Assembly (NCBI GenBank): GCA_963745945.1
Contig: CAVUZG010000004.1
Location: 1,302,001-1,366,000 of the forward strand
Direction: 5' to 3'
DNA: 64,000 bases
Source: DATFVA01 sp963745945
GTDB lineage: Bacteria > Bacteroidota > Ignavibacteria > Ignavibacteriales > Ignavibacteriaceae
How positions within the stretch are numbered: position 1 is the first letter of the stretch; the number at the start of each line of letters is the position of its first letter. Position numbers and translations under genes: made by a program. The notes under the pieces were generated by a model. It was not told the DNA's origin. It searched no databases and worked only from the letters and a program-made list of their open reading frames with translations. This document shows, one piece after another, positions 27,430-38,308 of the stretch.

Positions 27430-28569
27430 TTGAACACTGGTTCTTCACATATAGTTTCATACAATTTATTTGATATTCTTGGATTAAAGTTGATTAATCC
27501 CGGGGATAAAGATTTACGTGTAATTGATAATTATCTCGGAGATTTCAAAAAAGAATTTGATGGAGAGCCTGATATTTCTATTGAGTTTAAAGATGAAATC
27601 AGAACAGGAACATTACATTACCTTGGATTAAACAATGCGGCTTTTGATGAAAACAATTTTTATTTCATAAGTGATGGCAAAGAAAATATTAAGCTGAAAT
27701 TTCCATTTAATAGAGTCGGAGAAAAAATTTATCTCGAAAGTGAAAGAAATGGTAAGTCGATACCTCTTCTGAACCATTTAATAAATTTCACACTTATTAG
27801 TAAAGGATTTTTAGCCGTACATGCTTCAGCCTTCAATTATAATGGAAAAGGTATTCTGGTAATGGGTTGGACAAAGGGAGGTAAAACTGAATCACTACTC
27901 GCATTTACTAACCATGGCGCTGAATATATAGGAGATGAATGGGTTTTAGTTTCGAAAGATGGATCGTATATGTTCGGTAATCCGGTACCGATAACTATCT
28001 GGGAATGGCAGTTAAAATATTTAACGAATTTAAATCCGGAAATTGATATACAAAAGAAAATATTATTTGCTGGAATCCATACTTTTAATAGATTAAATAG
28101 ATTTTCAGCAGGTATAGGATTAAATAAAAAGTTTCCAATGAAATTTCTGGAATACTCATTACCAACATTAAATAAACAATTAAAAATCAGGTATACACCT
28201 GATAAATTTTTTAGCTCAAAACTATCAGACTCTACGGCATCATTGGATAAGCTGGTTTTTATTATGAGCTGGGAAGAAACTGCCATTAAAACAGAAATTT
28301 ATGATTGGGCAAAAATCGCCCGAAGTATGATAAATTCAATAGAGGCCGAGCAGTCTGTTTTCTGGGAGCATTATTCATCATTCAGGTTTGCTTTTCCTGA
28401 TTTGACAAGCTCATTTTTAGAGGAGGCAAAATCAATTCAAAAAAAATTAATTTATAGTGCCTTCCGAAATAAGGAATCCTACCGGGTTCGTCATCCCTAT
28501 CCGGTAGATCTTAATCATCTTTTTGAGGAAATGAATAAAATTATTTTTTCGCAACCAAAAAATACATAA
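27430..28569 (+). CDS. HPr kinase-like P-loop protein
   Basis: A 379-residue protein starting at a TTG (27430), with an AAGG site across the upstream stop. The core resembles HPr kinase/phosphorylase: LAVHASAFNYNGKGILVMG, P-loop GWTKGGKTESLLAF (about residues 146-160) and YIGDEWVLVSKDG, in the place of the HprK acidic motif. No HPr-like partner is in the window. HprK-related proteins occur in exopolysaccharide loci with FemAB, ATP-grasp and deacetylase genes, but their substrate is unknown. The tight position (10 bp after the ATP-grasp gene, 13 bp before the next kinase-like gene) points to a common pathway. Phosphorylation of a polymer or carrier is a guess. Confidence 0.75.
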   Translation: MNTGSSHIVSYNLFDILGLKLINPGDKDLRVIDNYLGDFKKEFDGEPDISIEFKDEIRTGTLHYLGLNNAAFDENNFYFISDGKENIKLKFPFNRVGEKIYLESERNGKSIPLLNHLINFTLISKGFLAVHASAFNYNGKGILVMGWTKGGKTESLLAFTNHGAEYIGDEWVLVSKDGSYMFGNPVPITIWEWQLKYLTNLNPEIDIQKKILFAGIHTFNRLNRFSAGIGLNKKFPMKFLEYSLPTLNKQLKIRYTPDKFFSSKLSDSTASLDKLVFIMSWEETAIKTEIYDWAKIARSMINSIEAEQSVFWEHYSSFRFAFPDLTSSFLEEAKSIQKKLIYSAFRNKESYRVRHPYPVDLNHLFEEMNKIIFSQPKNT

Positions 28570-28582
28570 GTATAAACTTCAG

Positions 28583-29311
28583 ATGGCTACAATTGCAATA
28601 ATAGGGCAGGACGGCGCTGGAAAAACTACAGTTTCGAAGATGATAATGGAACAAGTTCCATTAGACTTAAAATATATTTATATGGGAAGAAATGTTCAGT
28701 CGAGTAATTTTACTTTACCCACTTCCAAGATTATTCACGCTTTTAAAGTTAACAAGTATATTAAAACACATAATCTTTCAAAGAGTGAAAAAGATAAAAA
28801 GCTCTCTTTGCACGAATTAGACAAAAACCGGAAAGTTGACAAAAGAGGAAAAATAGGAGCAACTCTGAGATTATTGAACCGTCTTTTTGAAGAATGGTAC
28901 AGATTGTTGATATCAAAATATTTTCAACTTAAAGGTAAAGTAATCTTATATGACAGACATTTTATTTTTGATTATGCTCCGGATGTTTTCGATGCTTCAA
29001 AAGGAAAAGAAAGGTTGACTACTAAAATTCATGGCTGGATCCTAAATAATCTATATGAAAAACCGGATCTGGTTTTATTTCTTCGTGCACCGGCTGAAGT
29101 ATTATTTGCAAGGAAAGGCGAAGCAACGCTGGAGTATTTAAATGCCAGAAATGAAGCTTTCCTGAACGCGGGAAAAGGAATGCCCAATTTTGTTATTATT
29201 GATGCAACACAACCGCTTGAAAAAGTTTTTTCTGATGTAACCCTGGAGATTGATAAACTGACTCAATCCAAAAATTTAAAGATTACTAACAACATTAAGA
29301 TTAATGATTAA
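28583..29311 (+). CDS. Thymidylate-kinase-like P-loop kinase
   Basis: A 242-residue P-loop kinase. Walker A is IAIIGQDGAGKTTVSKMIM at the N-terminus. The mid-domain LYDRHFIFDYAPDVFD corresponds to the DR-box that binds the phosphate acceptor in thymidylate kinases, followed by KPDLVLFLRAPAEVLFARKGE and a lid-like stretch. The fold is that of TMP/adenylate-type kinases. In this locus it is unlikely to be the cell's TMP kinase, and it may phosphorylate a sugar or precursor. It is 13 bp after the HprK-like gene. Confidence 0.75.
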   Translation: MATIAIIGQDGAGKTTVSKMIMEQVPLDLKYIYMGRNVQSSNFTLPTSKIIHAFKVNKYIKTHNLSKSEKDKKLSLHELDKNRKVDKRGKIGATLRLLNRLFEEWYRLLISKYFQLKGKVILYDRHFIFDYAPDVFDASKGKERLTTKIHGWILNNLYEKPDLVLFLRAPAEVLFARKGEATLEYLNARNEAFLNAGKGMPNFVIIDATQPLEKVFSDVTLEIDKLTQSKNLKITNNIKIND

Positions 29312-29359
29312 ACTGAAAAGATAATTTATTTCGGGAATTAGAATTATTTAATATTTAAA

Positions 29360-30454
29360 ATGAGCGAATTGAAAGTAACCATATTACAAAAAGCTGAAGA
29401 GCCAGAATGGGAATCATTTGTTGCAGAGCATTTTGATTCTACAATATATCATACATTAATGTGGATTAAACCTCTCTCTAATGAGTCGGGTCAGAAAAAT
29501 ATTAATTTGGTTTGCCGGAATGAGAAAAATAGAATTGTTGGGGTTATGCCGTTGCTTTTTACCAAAGGGTTTCCTTTCGGATTTGGAGGGTTAGCCGGAA
29601 GCAAAAGATTATCTTCCCTGCCCAGAACTCCTGTTGGGGGACCTTTAACGACGAACGATAAAGCAAAAAATTTATTAATCGATCAATCAATAGAGATCGT
29701 CTCGAGATACAAAGAAACAAAACTACAATTGAAGATAATCGGAGAAAAACTTAATTACTCAAAAAATAATTTCGAAGCTGTACCCTGGAGAGAGACCTAT
29801 ATTTATGAAATTCCACCTGAGAACGAAGAAATCAGATTTGGCAATTCAAGGAACCATTCAGCAATCAAACGTGCTGTTAATAAAGCTATTCGTTCAGGAT
29901 TAAAAATTAGAACCATTCAATCAATTCAAGATTTAAAGATTTGGCATTCTATGTATCTGGAAACAATGGCATTTCATGTTACTCCTGCCCGATCATTTGA
30001 GTTCTTCAAAAACTTGTGGGAAACTTTTGCGCCAAAGAATTTAATAAGAATTGATCTTGCGGAACTTGAAAATAATCAGATTCTTGCGGGTTCAATTTTT
30101 TTCCTGTATAACAAAACTGTGATTTATGGATTTAACGGTAGTAAAAGAGATCTTTTTGATTACAGACCAAATGATTTACTTCACTGGAACGCGATTCACG
30201 AAGCTCAAAAGTTAGGATATAAATATTATGATATGGGTGAAGTGCAGCAGAGCCAGGAAGGGCTGGCAGCCTATAAATCGAAATGGTGTAATATAACAAA
30301 GCAAATTTATCACTATTACTATCCCTTGGAAGAAAATAAAATGCAACAATCGATCGATCAACCAAAAACTGGTAATTTCAAACAAAAATTCTGGAAATTT
30401 CTACCGTTAAAGGTCACTGAAATTATAGGAAATAAAATTTATAAATATCTATAA
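29360..30454 (+). CDS. FemAB-like GNAT acyl/aminoacyl-transferase (2)
   Basis: A 364-residue paralogue of the gene at 25068. It has STIYHTLMWIKPL at the N-terminus, NSRNHSAIKRAVNKAIRSG in the middle, and FDYRPNDLLHWNAIHEAQKLGYKYYDMGEVQQSQEGLAAYKSKW near the C-terminus (the FemAB double-GNAT C-terminal block). The two paralogues could add two different or successive groups. Both have a short basic C-terminal tail (KFLPLKVTEIIGNKIYKYL), which may bind membrane or polymer. Confidence 0.8.
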   Translation: MSELKVTILQKAEEPEWESFVAEHFDSTIYHTLMWIKPLSNESGQKNINLVCRNEKNRIVGVMPLLFTKGFPFGFGGLAGSKRLSSLPRTPVGGPLTTNDKAKNLLIDQSIEIVSRYKETKLQLKIIGEKLNYSKNNFEAVPWRETYIYEIPPENEEIRFGNSRNHSAIKRAVNKAIRSGLKIRTIQSIQDLKIWHSMYLETMAFHVTPARSFEFFKNLWETFAPKNLIRIDLAELENNQILAGSIFFLYNKTVIYGFNGSKRDLFDYRPNDLLHWNAIHEAQKLGYKYYDMGEVQQSQEGLAAYKSKWCNITKQIYHYYYPLEENKMQQSIDQPKTGNFKQKFWKFLPLKVTEIIGNKIYKYL

Positions 30455-30469
30455 GCTATTTTAATCAAG

Positions 30470-31390
30470 ATGGAAAAGTATATGAAAAAGATTTATTATC
30501 TCCTTAAACCAGCGATTCCAAGGAAGCTCCAGCTAAATGTCAGGAGAAAAATAGTTAATAAACAAAGACAAATATATAAGGACCGTTGGCCTATACTTGA
30601 GGGGTCTTCAGATAAACCGACAGGATGGTGTGGATGGCCGGATAACAAAAAGTTTTCATTAATAATTACCCATGATGTTGAACTAAAAGGTGGACATGAT
30701 AAATGTACCGATCTCTACCAACTTGAAAAAGAACTCGGATTTGTATCATCTTTCAATTTTGTACCTGAAAGATATGACGTCTCATCAAAATTAAGATCCG
30801 AGTTGGTGAATAATGGATTTGAAGTTGGGGTACATGGACTCAATCATGATGGCAAATTATTTCAGTCTAAGAGTATTTTCTTAAAAAAAGCTTCCAAGAT
30901 TAATGAATATCTTGAAGAGTGGAATTCCGTGGGGTTTCGATCGCCTGCAATGCATCATAATCTTGAATGGATACATAATTTAAATATCGAATATGATTTG
31001 TCCACTTTTGATACTGATCCGTTTGAACCTCAACCGGATGGCTTAGGAACAATCTTTCCTTTGTGGATTGCCAAGAAAAATGGGACTGGTTATTGGGAAT
31101 TACCTTATACACTTGTTCAAGATTTTACTCTTTTCATCCTTATGCAAGAAGAATCTCCAGCAATTTGGATTAAGAAATTAGACTGGATTGCTAAAAATGG
31201 AGGTATGGCGTTAGTAAATGTTCATCCTGACTATATAAATTTTAATGGGGGAACTAATAAACTTGAAGAGTTTTCTGTAGAGCATTATAAGAATTTATTA
31301 AAGTACGTTAAAGAAAAATATGAGGGTCAGTATAATAACGTCATACCAAAACAATTAGTAAATTATTTAAACAAAAATTTTCATAAATAA
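30470..31390 (+). CDS. Polysaccharide deacetylase (NodB homology)
   Basis: A 306-residue CE4-type enzyme. Motifs are SLIITHDVELKGG (metal-binding Asp), EVGVHGLNHDGKLF (metal-binding His pair), GFRSPAMHH and DTDPFEPQPDG; the later NVHPDYINF provides the catalytic His. It lacks an obvious signal peptide, so it could act in the cytoplasm or membrane face on a lipid-linked precursor. Removing an acetyl from an N-acetylated sugar would expose an amine, which would suit attachment of an amino-acid-like group by the neighbouring ligase and FemAB-like proteins; that is inference. The start is ATG 30470 or 30482. Confidence 0.83.
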   Translation: MEKYMKKIYYLLKPAIPRKLQLNVRRKIVNKQRQIYKDRWPILEGSSDKPTGWCGWPDNKKFSLIITHDVELKGGHDKCTDLYQLEKELGFVSSFNFVPERYDVSSKLRSELVNNGFEVGVHGLNHDGKLFQSKSIFLKKASKINEYLEEWNSVGFRSPAMHHNLEWIHNLNIEYDLSTFDTDPFEPQPDGLGTIFPLWIAKKNGTGYWELPYTLVQDFTLFILMQEESPAIWIKKLDWIAKNGGMALVNVHPDYINFNGGTNKLEEFSVEHYKNLLKYVKEKYEGQYNNVIPKQLVNYLNKNFHK

Positions 31391-31455
31391 TCCATAATAA
31401 GTCAGAGATAAATTTAATATAAACATTTTGAACGACGAATATAAAGATTCAGTAT

Positions 31456-32638
31456 ATGATTAAAACAATTTGTATGGTTGCTCTCTCTTCCTATCCTGGG
31501 GATCCGCGAATCAGAAGACAGGCCGAGGCACTTGTAACTCAAGGCTACGAAGTGGATCTTATATGCAGACCATCCTGGGATCAGCCGACAATAGAAAAGT
31601 TTGGAAAAGTAACCGCCTACAGGATAATCAATGTTGAAAGAAAAGAATCAATGAGAGGGTATATTTTCTCTTCATTTATATTTTTGATATCAGCTTTTTT
31701 CAAAATTCAATCGTTAGCTAAAAAAAGGAAGTATCAGGTTATACAAGCACACAATATGCCTGATTACCTGATATTTGCAGGATTATTTCAGAAATTGAAA
31801 GGAATACCTCTGGTATTGGATATTCATGATTTGACAGTTGAACTCTTTGAGGAAAAATGGCCGTCTGAAAAACATAAATTTATTAAAGGTATTGTAAAAT
31901 TAGGTGAAAAGATTTCCTGCAGATTTGCTGATCAAATAATCACTGTATCTGCAACCTGTAAACAAAGGCTTATCTCCAGAGGTGTGCCGGAAACTAAAAT
32001 TACACTAGTGCTAAATAGTGCAAATGATGAAGTATTTAAATATAACCCCAGAGAATTTTATAAATTATCAAATGGTGTAAAGCTACTTTATCATGGAACA
32101 ATGGCTTACCGATTTGGTATTCATTATGCTATTGAGGCTATGAAGGAAATAAATGAAAAAATACCTGGAAGTACTTTCGAAGTTTATGGCCGGTATGATT
32201 CAGATTATAGAAAGTATCTTGAAAAGTTAGTAAATGATATGAACCTTAAAGATATTGTAAAATTAAACGGATTTGTTTTTCGTGAAAATATTCCTGAAGT
32301 AATACAAAATGCAGATATAGGAATAATACCTTATCCGGCTACTGATTATATGCATCTTGCATTACCTACAAAAGCATTTGAGTATATATCTAGCGGACTA
32401 CCGGTTGTTATTACAAGGCTCAAAGATATGTCGATGATATTCCCGGATAATTCAATAACTTATGTCGATTCTATTGACCCCAAAGAAATAGCTAAAGCCG
32501 TTATTGAATTAAGTTAAATTGGAAGAGAAAAAACAGAAAGTAATGAACGCTACGGAAAAGCTCAAAGGGGTTTCAGGTGAGGTAATGAAAAAGCGGTATC
32601 TGGATCTCATGACCAGCCTGAATAGGAAACAAAAATAA
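31456..32638 (+). CDS. GT4-family glycosyltransferase, one frameshift near the end
   Basis: A GT-B glycosyltransferase of about 393 residues after correction. It has ALSSYPGDPRIRRQAEAL, LVLDIHDLTVELF, VSATCKQRLISRGVP, LYHGTMAYRFGIHYAIEAM, LNGFVFRENIPEVIQNADIG and PTKAFEYISSGLPVV, which is the E-x7-E donor-binding region. The frame ends early at 32517; an extra T near 32512 shifts it, and removing it extends the protein as ELSKLEEKKQKVMNATEKL to 32638. It is the last complete plus-strand gene before the inserted minus-strand surface proteins. Confidence 0.85.
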
Positions 32639-32654
32639 TTTAACAAAGTTGAAT

Positions 32655-32690
32655 AAAAAATCCTTTCAGAAACTCTGAAAGGATTTTCTA
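32655..32690. terminator. Bidirectional terminator
   Basis: AAAATCCTTTCAGA (32657-32670), loop AAC, TCTGAAAGGATTTT (32674-32687): a 14-bp perfect stem. A6 on the left gives U6 on the minus strand, so it suits the minus-strand beta-helix gene ending at 32713 best, and the T4 on the right can serve the plus-strand glycosyltransferase. Confidence 0.88.
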
Positions 32691-32712
32691 TACTTTATTT
32701 CTTTACATTCTC

Positions 32713-35592
32713 TTATTTAGTTAAAACCATCTTTTTAATGCTGGTAAATTCTCCCGCTTTGATTTCATATAAATAAATTCCACTAGATAATCCGGATGCA
32801 TCAAAATCTATCTCATATGTACCTGTTCTGTAGTTATTGTCCGTTAATATCTTAACTCTTTCGCCTAAAACATTAAAAATTGAAATTTCAACATGCTCAA
32901 TTAATTGGAATGCTGAATCGTATTTTGGTAGTTGGATTAAAAGGATTCGGATAGTTTTGACTTAATTGATATTCCTTGAGTTTTTCCGTATTAACTTAAT
33001 TTCTTCAGAGTAACTAAATGTTCCATCAAAGTCTACTTGTTTTAATCTATAGGTGACAACTCCTGATTCTGTTGAGTTATCAATAAACTGATAATTATTT
33101 TTTTCTACAGTTGTTCCGTTTCCTTCAACGAATCCAATATTTACAAAACCATTTGATACTTTTTTCTGAACTTCAAATCCTTTGTTATTAGTTTCTGTTG
33201 CTGTGGCCCATCTAATGACAACTGAGTTATTACTTTCCTCTGCTGTAAAGGAAGTAAGTTCAACAGGAACGGGTGCTTCTGAACCCCACATTTCAGCTTC
33301 CCATACACCGGCATACTGACTTTCATTATTATCCAGAGAAATCAGTCTGATATACCGCCCTACTACCGGGTAGAAACTAATCACTGACCATTGCGATGCA
33401 TCAGAAGGTGCATCAGTGACAACCTGGAACCAATTAATATTATCAGATGTACCAGGACAGAATAATGATAAATTCTTCCCTGATCCCATCTGTAGAACGA
33501 AAACTTACTCTGTTTAATAATCTTTAATTCTCCAAGGTCAAAAGTGATAGTATCAGGCATTGGTATGGCGCCGGCCCATCTTGATTCAGATGACGTATCT
33601 GAAATACCATCGATTGATAAAGGTGGAACATAGTTTTCATACCAGTTTGTAGAAGTAGCATTTGTGATTGGTAATTGTCCTAAAACTCCTTGTGGATAAA
33701 CTAATAGCTGGTACTGTGCAGTATTGGCTGATGAGGAAATAACATTTCCATTTATATCTTGTACATTATTTACGGTAATAGTATATACAGGTCCAATTTG
33801 ATGGGTACTCGTTGTTAAGATTACATCTGTTCCATTGGCAGAAAGTTCAGCAGAATTAATACTTATTCCTGAATTAATATTATAATTATTAGTTTCCACC
33901 ACGGTTGATTGCATCATTTCTTCAGAGAAATTGACTTTAAGCGTAACAGAATCCATCAATACTGCACCGGACCTTCGGGTGGAGTTGTGTCGCCCTGGAG
34001 CAGATACTGTGCACTGTTCGCATTTGGGTTAATCAAGTTACCTGCAATATCCTTCACATTGCTTACTGTTACCGTATACTGCTGGTTGAAGCTGTGTGAA
34101 CTTGTTGTCAGTGTTACCTGTGTCCCGTTCATCACTGCACTGCTTACTGTTATTCCTCCGCTTATACTGTAATTGGCAGGGTTCTCTGCTCCTGCTGACT
34201 GAAGGGCCTCCGAGAAGCTTACTACTACTGTTGTCTGATTGCTTATTGATGCTCCGGTTACCTCGGGTGGTGTTATATCTGGATTAGGATTTCCGTTATT
34301 AAATTCATAGGCTCCCATATCATATCCCTGTCCCTGCGGTCTGCTTACTCCCATTATATCTACATTATATGGATTCCCTGCTGTCATTCCCGCATCCACG
34401 GCTGGGGATGTCTGCTGAAGACTAAAGTCCTTGTTGGCAATACTTCCGAATTTCGGATCTGAGTTCTTTCCGTGTACATCAAACCCAAGTGCCTTCCACT
34501 GACTCAGCTCTTCGAACTACCATTAAAGTTCCATACACTTCCCGAGTTAGGAACATAGATTATATTGTTATCTATATTATTTGCATTCCCGCTCCAGTTC
34601 AGTAGTCTTGCCGCATAGGCTGACCCTTCCGAGTATATTATATTATTCTTTATCACAGGGTCACTCGTCTCTGTCACATACATCAATGAATACGATGTCT
34701 TCCCATACAGAGTGTTTCCTACTATCTCTACTGTTCCGGTTCCCGTCAGTTTCCTGAAACTCATTCCGTTGCTCTGTGAGTTCCCCAGGTTTACTATGTT
34801 ATTATAGAACTTGAATGTTCCTCCTGTCGGTGTCGTTGCATATATCCCCTGTGCATTCGATGTCTTGTTCTATTTCTGTTCACAATAGTTCGAGTATATT
34901 GTCAGGTTGTTATCCTGGTATGACTGTATACAGTCATCGTGTCCTGATGGCTCATTGTTGTTTATCACGATATGATTATCGTGATAAACATTGTCCGTAT
35001 TAAACTGTGAGTAAATCCCGTCAGTCTGACTGTTTACATAACTTCCTGTGGCTATGTTACACCCTCTTACCTCTAGTCCGCTGCTCTGCTGTACATATAT
35101 TCCCGCCCTTCCGGTAACCAGCACCTTACAGTTCTCTACTATTACGTTATCTGAATTGTTTACCTCTATTGCTCCCTGATTCGTGTTTCTTACCGTTATT
35201 CCGCTTATTGTTACATACTGCTTCCCGTTTACATATATTCCGTTGCTGAGGCTTCCTCCTCCTTCTATTATTACCTCTCCGTTATGTCCGCTGTCTGTTC
35301 CTCTGGAGATAATTATTCTGCCCGATGAAGTTCCGCTTTTCCCTATTGTCAGCGTTTCACTGTATATTGTCGAATCGCTTCCTCCGGATATATATATTAC
35401 ATCTCCGGGATTTACGCTGCCCCAGTTTATTACACTGAAGTTCTCCCAGGCATTTGCCCAGCTGCTTCCGTTATTACTTCCGTTTGCGTTCTTGTCTATA
35501 TAATAGTTATTGGCTAATACTGCTGGTGTTATTAGTATAAGGATAAAACTCAGGGTATACACCCTGACAAAGCAGTTAATACAAAATTTCAT
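32713..35592 (-). pseudogene. T9SS beta-helix surface protein, copy 1, multiply interrupted
   Basis: About 950 residues once the breaks are ignored. It has a signal peptide (start 35592 behind GAGGAG) and a right-handed beta-helix with N-rich rungs (YYIDKNANGSNNGSSWANAW, then IYVNGKQYVTISGITV). A DMGAYEF end-cap, Ig-like SbsA-type domains (DTTPPEV, VVVSFSEAL), a discoidin-like segment and a T9SS tail (NYPNPFNPTT to KMVLTK) follow. Breaks are an in-frame TAG near 34870, one missing C near 34505, and frame changes near 33960, 33485, 32960 and 32900. The first two occur inside a segment otherwise identical to copy 2, which shows the intact sequence. The protein could bind or modify polysaccharide. 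Either decayed, or erroneous consensus. Confidence 0.75.
34100..35540. repeat. 1.44-kb near-identical direct repeat, copy 1
   Basis: Matches 36821-38262 with only two visible differences: a missing C near 34505 and a CTATTT/ATTATT change near 34869 that creates a stop. Flanking parts of the two genes, although homologous, are clearly diverged. Offset grows from 2721 to 2722 because of the missing base. Confidence 0.9.
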
Positions 35593-35687
35593 AGCGGCTC
35601 CTCTAAATTCACTTTTGTTTAAGCATAAACACGGGACATTAGTGGTAAAATGCCTTCCCAACATTTTACCGCCATCCCAATAATATT

Positions 35688-38308
35688 TTATTTAAGTAAG
35701 ATCATCTTTTTATTGTTTGTATATGATTTTGTTTCTATTCGATATATATATACCCCTGAAGGCAAATTGTCTGCCTTAAATTCTACTGCATAATTTCCCG
35801 CAGAATAATCCCTATTGACAAGTTCCGTTACCATCTCTCCAATGATAATCGTAAACGTTAATTCTGACATGCTGGTCAGACGGAATATTAGAAATCTGAT
35901 TGTAGTCGTCGGGTTAAAAGGATTGGGATAATTTTGCTCAAGGCTAAAGTCCGAAGGAATTTTATTTGTAACTTCATTTCCGGTGGTCTGATCAGGACCC
36001 CATATTTCTGCTTCCCATAAGCCAGCAAATGTACTTTCATTACTATTAAAAATAAATCCATTTCAACTTATTCTGCATTAACAGAATGGGATCATCTGAC
36101 AGTCCATTGTGCAGATGAGGATACTACATTTGTCAGAACTTCAGTCCATTCAACTGCATCTGTAGAAACCTGCACTGAAAAATGGTATATCCTGCCCTGG
36201 TCCCATCGATAATATGAAAAGTGTGTCTCATTGACGAAGTGAACTTCATTCAGATCAAAAATTATTGAATCAGGCATAGGTAAAACACCAGCCCACCGTG
36301 AATCTGAACTTGGGTCGGGGTTATCGTCAATAGATCTATCCGGTGTATAATTCTGATACCATTGCGCTGATGCGTGACCAATATGTATTTTGGCTTTATT
36401 TCCGCCTCCGTTATTTTCTTTTTGATATTGTGCGGTATTAGCCTGAGGTAAAATCACATTACCAGAAAGATCAGTTACATTATTTACAGTAATGGTATAG
36501 AGTATATTAGGTGAATGAGAAGAAGTGGATAATTTTACAACTGTATTTCCATTTTGTAATGATGCACTATCAACCGTTATATCATTATTAATGGAATAAT
36601 TAGTTACATTCTCCACTGAACTCACATCCATTTCTTCCGAGAAAGTAACAAAAACTGTCTTTGTTCCGGATAATGTAGCTCCCACTAACTCTGGTGGGGT
36701 TGTATCATTAAAAAAACTATACCCTGCACTGTTTGCCTGCGGGTTTATCAAGGTTTCCAGCCAGGTCCTTCTACATTATTTACTAATACTGTATAACTGC
36801 TGGTCGCAGCTTGTATGGTCACTTGTTGTCAGTGTTACCTGTGTCCCGTTCATCACTGCACTGCTTACTGTTATTCCTCCGCTTATACTGTAATTGGCAG
36901 GGTTCTCTGCTCCTGCTGACTGAAGGGCCTCCGAGAAGCTTACTACTACTGTTGTCTGATTGCTTATTGATGCTCCGGTTACCTCGGGTGGTGTTATATC
37001 TGGATTAGGATTTCCGTTATTAAATTCATAGGCTCCCATATCATATCCCTGTCCCTGCGGTCTGCTTACTCCCATTATATCTACATTATATGGATTCCCT
37101 GCTGTCATTCCCGCATCCACGGCTGGGGATGTCTGCTGAAGACTAAAGTCCTTGTTGGCAATACTTCCGAATTTCGGATCTGAGTTCTTTCCGTGTACAT
37201 CAAACCCAAGTGCCTTCCACTGACTCCAGCTCTTCGAACTACCATTAAAGTTCCATACACTTCCCGAGTTAGGAACATAGATTATATTGTTATCTATATT
37301 ATTTGCATTCCCGCTCCAGTTCAGTAGTCTTGCCGCATAGGCTGACCCTTCCGAGTATATTATATTATTCTTTATCACAGGGTCACTCGTCTCTGTCACA
37401 TACATCAATGAATACGATGTCTTCCCATACAGAGTGTTTCCTACTATCTCTACTGTTCCGGTTCCCGTCAGTTTCCTGAAACTCATTCCGTTGCTCTGTG
37501 AGTTCCCCAGGTTTACTATGTTATTATAGAACTTGAATGTTCCTCCTGTCGGTGTCGTTGCATATATCCCCTGTGCATTCGATGTCTTGTTATTATTCTG
37601 TTCACAATAGTTCGAGTATATTGTCAGGTTGTTATCCTGGTATGACTGTATACAGTCATCGTGTCCTGATGGCTCATTGTTGTTTATCACGATATGATTA
37701 TCGTGATAAACATTGTCCGTATTAAACTGTGAGTAAATCCCGTCAGTCTGACTGTTTACATAACTTCCTGTGGCTATGTTACACCCTCTTACCTCTAGTC
37801 CGCTGCTCTGCTGTACATATATTCCCGCCCTTCCGGTAACCAGCACCTTACAGTTCTCTACTATTACGTTATCTGAATTGTTTACCTCTATTGCTCCCTG
37901 ATTCGTGTTTCTTACCGTTATTCCGCTTATTGTTACATACTGCTTCCCGTTTACATATATTCCGTTGCTGAGGCTTCCTCCTCCTTCTATTATTACCTCT
38001 CCGTTATGTCCGCTGTCTGTTCCTCTGGAGATAATTATTCTGCCCGATGAAGTTCCGCTTTTCCCTATTGTCAGCGTTTCACTGTATATTGTCGAATCGC
38101 TTCCTCCGGATATATATATTACATCTCCGGGATTTACGCTGCCCCAGTTTATTACACTGAAGTTCTCCCAGGCATTTGCCCAGCTGCTTCCGTTATTACT
38201 TCCGTTTGCGTTCTTGTCTATATAATAGTTATTGGCTAATACTGCTGGTGTTATTAGTATAAATATAACAATTGATAAGATTTTTAGGGTCTGAATCCTC
38301 CTAGGCAT
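35688..38308 (-). pseudogene. T9SS beta-helix surface protein, copy 2, broken in the C-terminal half
   Basis: Paralogue of copy 1. The first 490 residues read cleanly: signal MPRRIQTLKILSIVIFILI after AAGGAG, beta-helix, DMGAYEF motif and the first SbsA-type Ig-like domain. Frame changes near 36795 and 36765 then break it. A second Ig-like domain (NDTTPPELVGATLSGTKTVF) and a discoidin domain (SSDSRWAGVLPMPDSIIFDL, FSYYRWDQGRIYHFSVQV) follow, then more breaks near 36095, 35960 and 35875 before the T9SS tail ending KMILLK. It is on the minus strand in the middle of a plus-strand polysaccharide locus. It may be a polymer-binding or polymer-modifying surface protein. Confidence 0.75.
36821..38262. 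repeat. 1.44-kb near-identical direct repeat, copy 2
   Basis: Intact copy of the beta-helix cassette shared with 34100-35540. It begins inside the Ig-like domain and ends within the signal-peptide codons. The DNA appears somewhat richer in C and G than its neighbours. Confidence 0.9.

Noticed and set aside
27837..28286. 149-aa minus-strand frame over the HprK-like gene
   Set aside because: Antisense to a domain-supported gene and without a start site of its own.
35183..38225. Two 106-aa plus-strand frames, at 35183-35503 and 37905-38225, with the same sequence
   Set aside because: They are antisense to the duplicated beta-helix coding segment and have the composition of a shadow frame.
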